From positions 1-62,711 of the forward strand of contig CABUPJ010000016.1 of the NCBI GenBank assembly GCA_902493335.1: a stretch of DNA of 62,711 nt, in the 5' to 3' direction. The position numbers were made by a program, and so were the translations under genes. The DNA comes from an uncultured Porphyromonadaceae bacterium (lineage in GTDB: Bacteria > Bacteroidota > Bacteroidia > Bacteroidales > Muribaculaceae). This document shows, piece after piece, positions 60,724 through 62,711 of the stretch. The notes beneath the pieces are model-generated. The model had not been told where the DNA came from. It saw nothing but the letters and a program-made list of their open reading frames with translations, and made no database searches. Within the stretch, counting starts at the first letter, position 1; each line of letters opens with the position of its first letter.

Positions 60724-62367
60724 ATGAGCAACATTGAAGAAATCAAGAAAAGCCGTGTAGCCGAGATCAAAGCCGACCTCGCTAAATACGGTATCGAAGG
60801 CACCACCGAGGTAGTCTACAATCCCTCTTACGAAGAGCTCTTCAAGGAAGAAACTCTCCCCGGCCTCGAAGGTTATGAAAAAGGTGTGGTCACCGAGCTC
60901 GGTGCCGTCGATGTGATGACCGGCGTCTATACCGGCCGTTCGCCCAAAGACAAATTTATTGTTCTCGACGAAAAATCGAAAGACACCGTATGGTGGACAA
61001 CCGAAGAATATAAGAACGACAACAAACCCGCCACTCAGGAGGCATGGAAAGCCTGCAAGGAACTTGCACTCAGCGAGCTTTCAAACAAAAAACTCTATGT
61101 TGTCGACGGCTTCTGCGGCGCAAACAAAGACACCCGCATGGCAGTGCGCTTCATCATGGAAGTAGCATGGCAGGCTCACTTCGTGACCAACATGTTTATC
61201 CGCCCCACAGCCGAGGAACTCGCCGATTTCACACCCGACTTCATCGTCTACAACGCTTCTAAGGCCAAACTCACCAACTACAAGGAACTCGGCCTCAACA
61301 GCGAGACAGCGGTTGTCTTCAACATCACAACCCGCGAACAGGTCATCATCAACACATGGTATGGCGGCGAGATGAAGAAAGGTATGTTCTCTATGATGAA
61401 CTACTTCCTTCCCCTCAAGGGCATCGCTTCGATGCACTGCTCGGCCAACACCGACCTCGAAGGCAAGAATACCGCCATCTTCTTCGGTCTCTCAGGCACA
61501 GGCAAGACAACCCTCTCGACCGACCCCAAACGTCTCCTCATCGGTGACGACGAACACGGCTGGGATGACAACGGCGTCTTCAACTTCGAAGGCGGCTGCT
61601 ATGCCAAGGTCATCAATCTCGACAAAGACAGCGAGCCCGACATCTACAACGCCATTGTCCGCGACGCCCTCCTCGAGAACGTCACAGTCGACGCCAACGG
61701 CAAAATCGACTTCAACGACAAGAGCGTGACAGAGAACACCCGCGTAAGCTACCCCATCGACCACATCAAGAACATCGTCCGTCCGATCTCTGCCGGCCCC
61801 GCCGCCAAGAACGTGATCTTCCTGAGTGCCGATGCCTTCGGTGTTCTTCCTCCCGTGTCAATCCTGACACCCGAGCAGACAAAATACTACTTCCTCTCGG
61901 GCTTCACCGCCAAACTCGCCGGTACAGAACGCGGCATCACCGAGCCGACCCCGACATTCTCGGCTTGCTTCGGCCAGGCATTCCTCGAACTCCATCCTAC
62001 CAAATATGCCGAGGAACTCGTTAAGCGCATGACAGCATCAGGCGCCAAGGCTTACCTCGTCAACACAGGCTGGAACGGCACAGGCAAACGTATCTCTATC
62101 AAAGATACACGCGGCATCATCGACGCAATCCTCGACGGTGCCATCCTCAAAGCCCCGACAAAGAAACTCCCCATCTTCGACTTCGAGATCCCGACCGAAC
62201 TCCCCGGCGTAGATCCCAAGATCCTCGATCCCCGCGACACCTACGCAAATCCCGAAGAATGGGCAGCCAAGGCAAAAGACCTCGCAGAGCGTTTCATCAA
62301 GAACTTCAAGAAGTATGAGAACAACGCTGCCGGCAAAGCACTCGTTGCCGCAGGTCCCCAGCTCTAA
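60724..62367 (+). CDS. pckA: Phosphoenolpyruvate carboxykinase (ATP)
   Basis: A 547-residue ATP-type PEP carboxykinase. The kinase-1a loop GLSGTGKTT is at 255-263, followed by the metal-binding LIGDDEHGWDD; TGRSPKDKFIV near the N terminus binds substrate. It interconverts oxaloacetate + ATP and PEP + CO2 + ADP. In fermenting Bacteroidota it usually runs toward oxaloacetate, fixing CO2 on the way to succinate and gaining ATP (established for the phylum, inferred here). Confidence 0.97.
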   Translation: MSNIEEIKKSRVAEIKADLAKYGIEGTTEVVYNPSYEELFKEETLPGLEGYEKGVVTELGAVDVMTGVYTGRSPKDKFIVLDEKSKDTVWWTTEEYKNDNKPATQEAWKACKELALSELSNKKLYVVDGFCGANKDTRMAVRFIMEVAWQAHFVTNMFIRPTAEELADFTPDFIVYNASKAKLTNYKELGLNSETAVVFNITTREQVIINTWYGGEMKKGMFSMMNYFLPLKGIASMHCSANTDLEGKNTAIFFGLSGTGKTTLSTDPKRLLIGDDEHGWDDNGVFNFEGGCYAKVINLDKDSEPDIYNAIVRDALLENVTVDANGKIDFNDKSVTENTRVSYPIDHIKNIVRPISAGPAAKNVIFLSADAFGVLPPVSILTPEQTKYYFLSGFTAKLAGTERGITEPTPTFSACFGQAFLELHPTKYAEELVKRMTASGAKAYLVNTGWNGTGKRISIKDTRGIIDAILDGAILKAPTKKLPIFDFEIPTELPGVDPKILDPRDTYANPEEWAAKAKDLAERFIKNFKKYENNAAGKALVAAGPQL

Positions 62368-62396
62368 TCTGACACACAGATTCACAGCATAATCCC

Positions 62397-62435
62397 GAGC
62401 CGCGTCACACTACCGTGACGCGGCTCTGTTTTTTT
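62397..62435 (+). terminator. Terminator after pckA
   Basis: A stem of 11-12 bp (62397-62408 with 62415-62426, loop ACTACC) is followed by TG and a T7 tract. Confidence 0.9.
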
Positions 62436-62711
62436 ATCAATGCACAATCGGTCTATGGAGCAAGGGTTTTAGTCCTTGGATGCCAGTGAGTTGAAAAAAA
62501 GAACACAAGGCAGAAGGACAAAAGAACAGAAGATTTTTAAGGCTGTAGAGCTGTGCCATGGCACAGCCGCGTAAGCAACAGGCTTTTAGGCGGCCGCGCG
62601 ATTGCGCGGCCCTACAGTTTTTTTGTAACAACGATGTCAATGTACTTTTGACATCGTTTTGACTTTTCAGGTGCGCGGGGATGTCTGCCGCTAAAGTGGT
62701 CGTGGATGGGG
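62436..62711. repeat. Gene-free end with dispersed repeat modules
   Basis: A diverged copy of the GGACCAAGGGCTT element (62455-62496), a purine-rich run (62497-62535) like that at 49625-49670, and GC hairpins (62546-62568 and 62589-62611, GCGGCCGCGC/GCGCGGCC). No gene is supported. Confidence 0.65.

Noticed and set aside
1..62711. tRNA or rRNA genes and CRISPR arrays
   Set aside because: No cloverleaf-like sequences, rRNA motifs or regularly spaced repeats with unique spacers were found by reading.

Overview
The window is chromosomal DNA from a member of the Bacteroidota, most likely a gut Bacteroidales of the Muribaculaceae type. This is inferred from four things: many candidate promoters of the Bacteroidota form (TTG, about 20 bases, TAnnTTTG); secreted proteins ending in a type IX-like sorting tail; a DAP-type dcw cluster with FtsL and a PASTA-bearing FtsI; and the GC-rich coding style with AT-rich gaps. 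No rRNA, tRNA, CRISPR array, IS element or prophage was seen.

Layout. 1-520: tandem hairpin-rich repeat and a terminator. 522-5164 (-): large secreted amidase/propeller protein and a TolB-like propeller protein. 5346-10090 (+): GNAT acetyltransferase, then a type III restriction-modification pair (mod, res). 10128-12064 (-): operon of a CAT-like acyltransferase, a GNAT and a YqiA-DUF1653 fusion. 12151-18370 (-): glf, darT (frameshifted), darG, a DivIC/FtsB-like gene, a small membrane protein and mutS. 18587-26210 (-): inositol-lipid region, with myo-inositol-phosphate synthase on its own promoter plus an eight-gene operon (ATP-grasp-like protein, PgpA, GtrA, CDP-alcohol phosphotransferase, AUR1-like PAP2 protein, PlsC-like acyltransferase, second CDP-alcohol phosphotransferase, HAD hydrolase). 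26341-28937: four-helix-bundle protein (-), then a membrane-anchored pseudokinase and a double-GNAT protein (+). 29170-49562 (+): almost gapless run of rsmH, ftsL, ftsI, murE, mraY, murD, ftsW, murG, murC, ftsQ, ftsA, ftsZ, followed by a sirtuin, a secreted endonuclease I, hflX and an SDR gene. 49563-54552: repeat-bearing gap, a secreted protein and dgt (-), M6 metalloprotease (+). 54618-56400 (-): AbiE toxin-antitoxin pair with palindromic operators. 56773-62367 (+): pyruvate:ferredoxin oxidoreductase and PEP carboxykinase. The end again carries the hairpin repeat family.

How the genes fit together. The dcw run makes lipid II and the division ring. The inositol-lipid operon looks able to make inositol phosphate, move it onto a CDP-activated lipid, remove the extra phosphate and pass the headgroup to ceramide; the last step is inferred from an AUR1-like enzyme. 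NifJ and PckA are central anaerobic enzymes joining pyruvate/acetyl-CoA and PEP/oxaloacetate. Three unrelated defence or toxin-antitoxin systems (type III R-M, DarTG, AbiE) sit singly among housekeeping genes rather than in one island. The most notable direct observations are the one-base frameshift in darT just before the catalytic glutamate with an intact darG antitoxin, the composition of the inositol-lipid operon, the kinase fold lacking its catalytic aspartate, and the AbiE operator array overlapping the predicted promoter.
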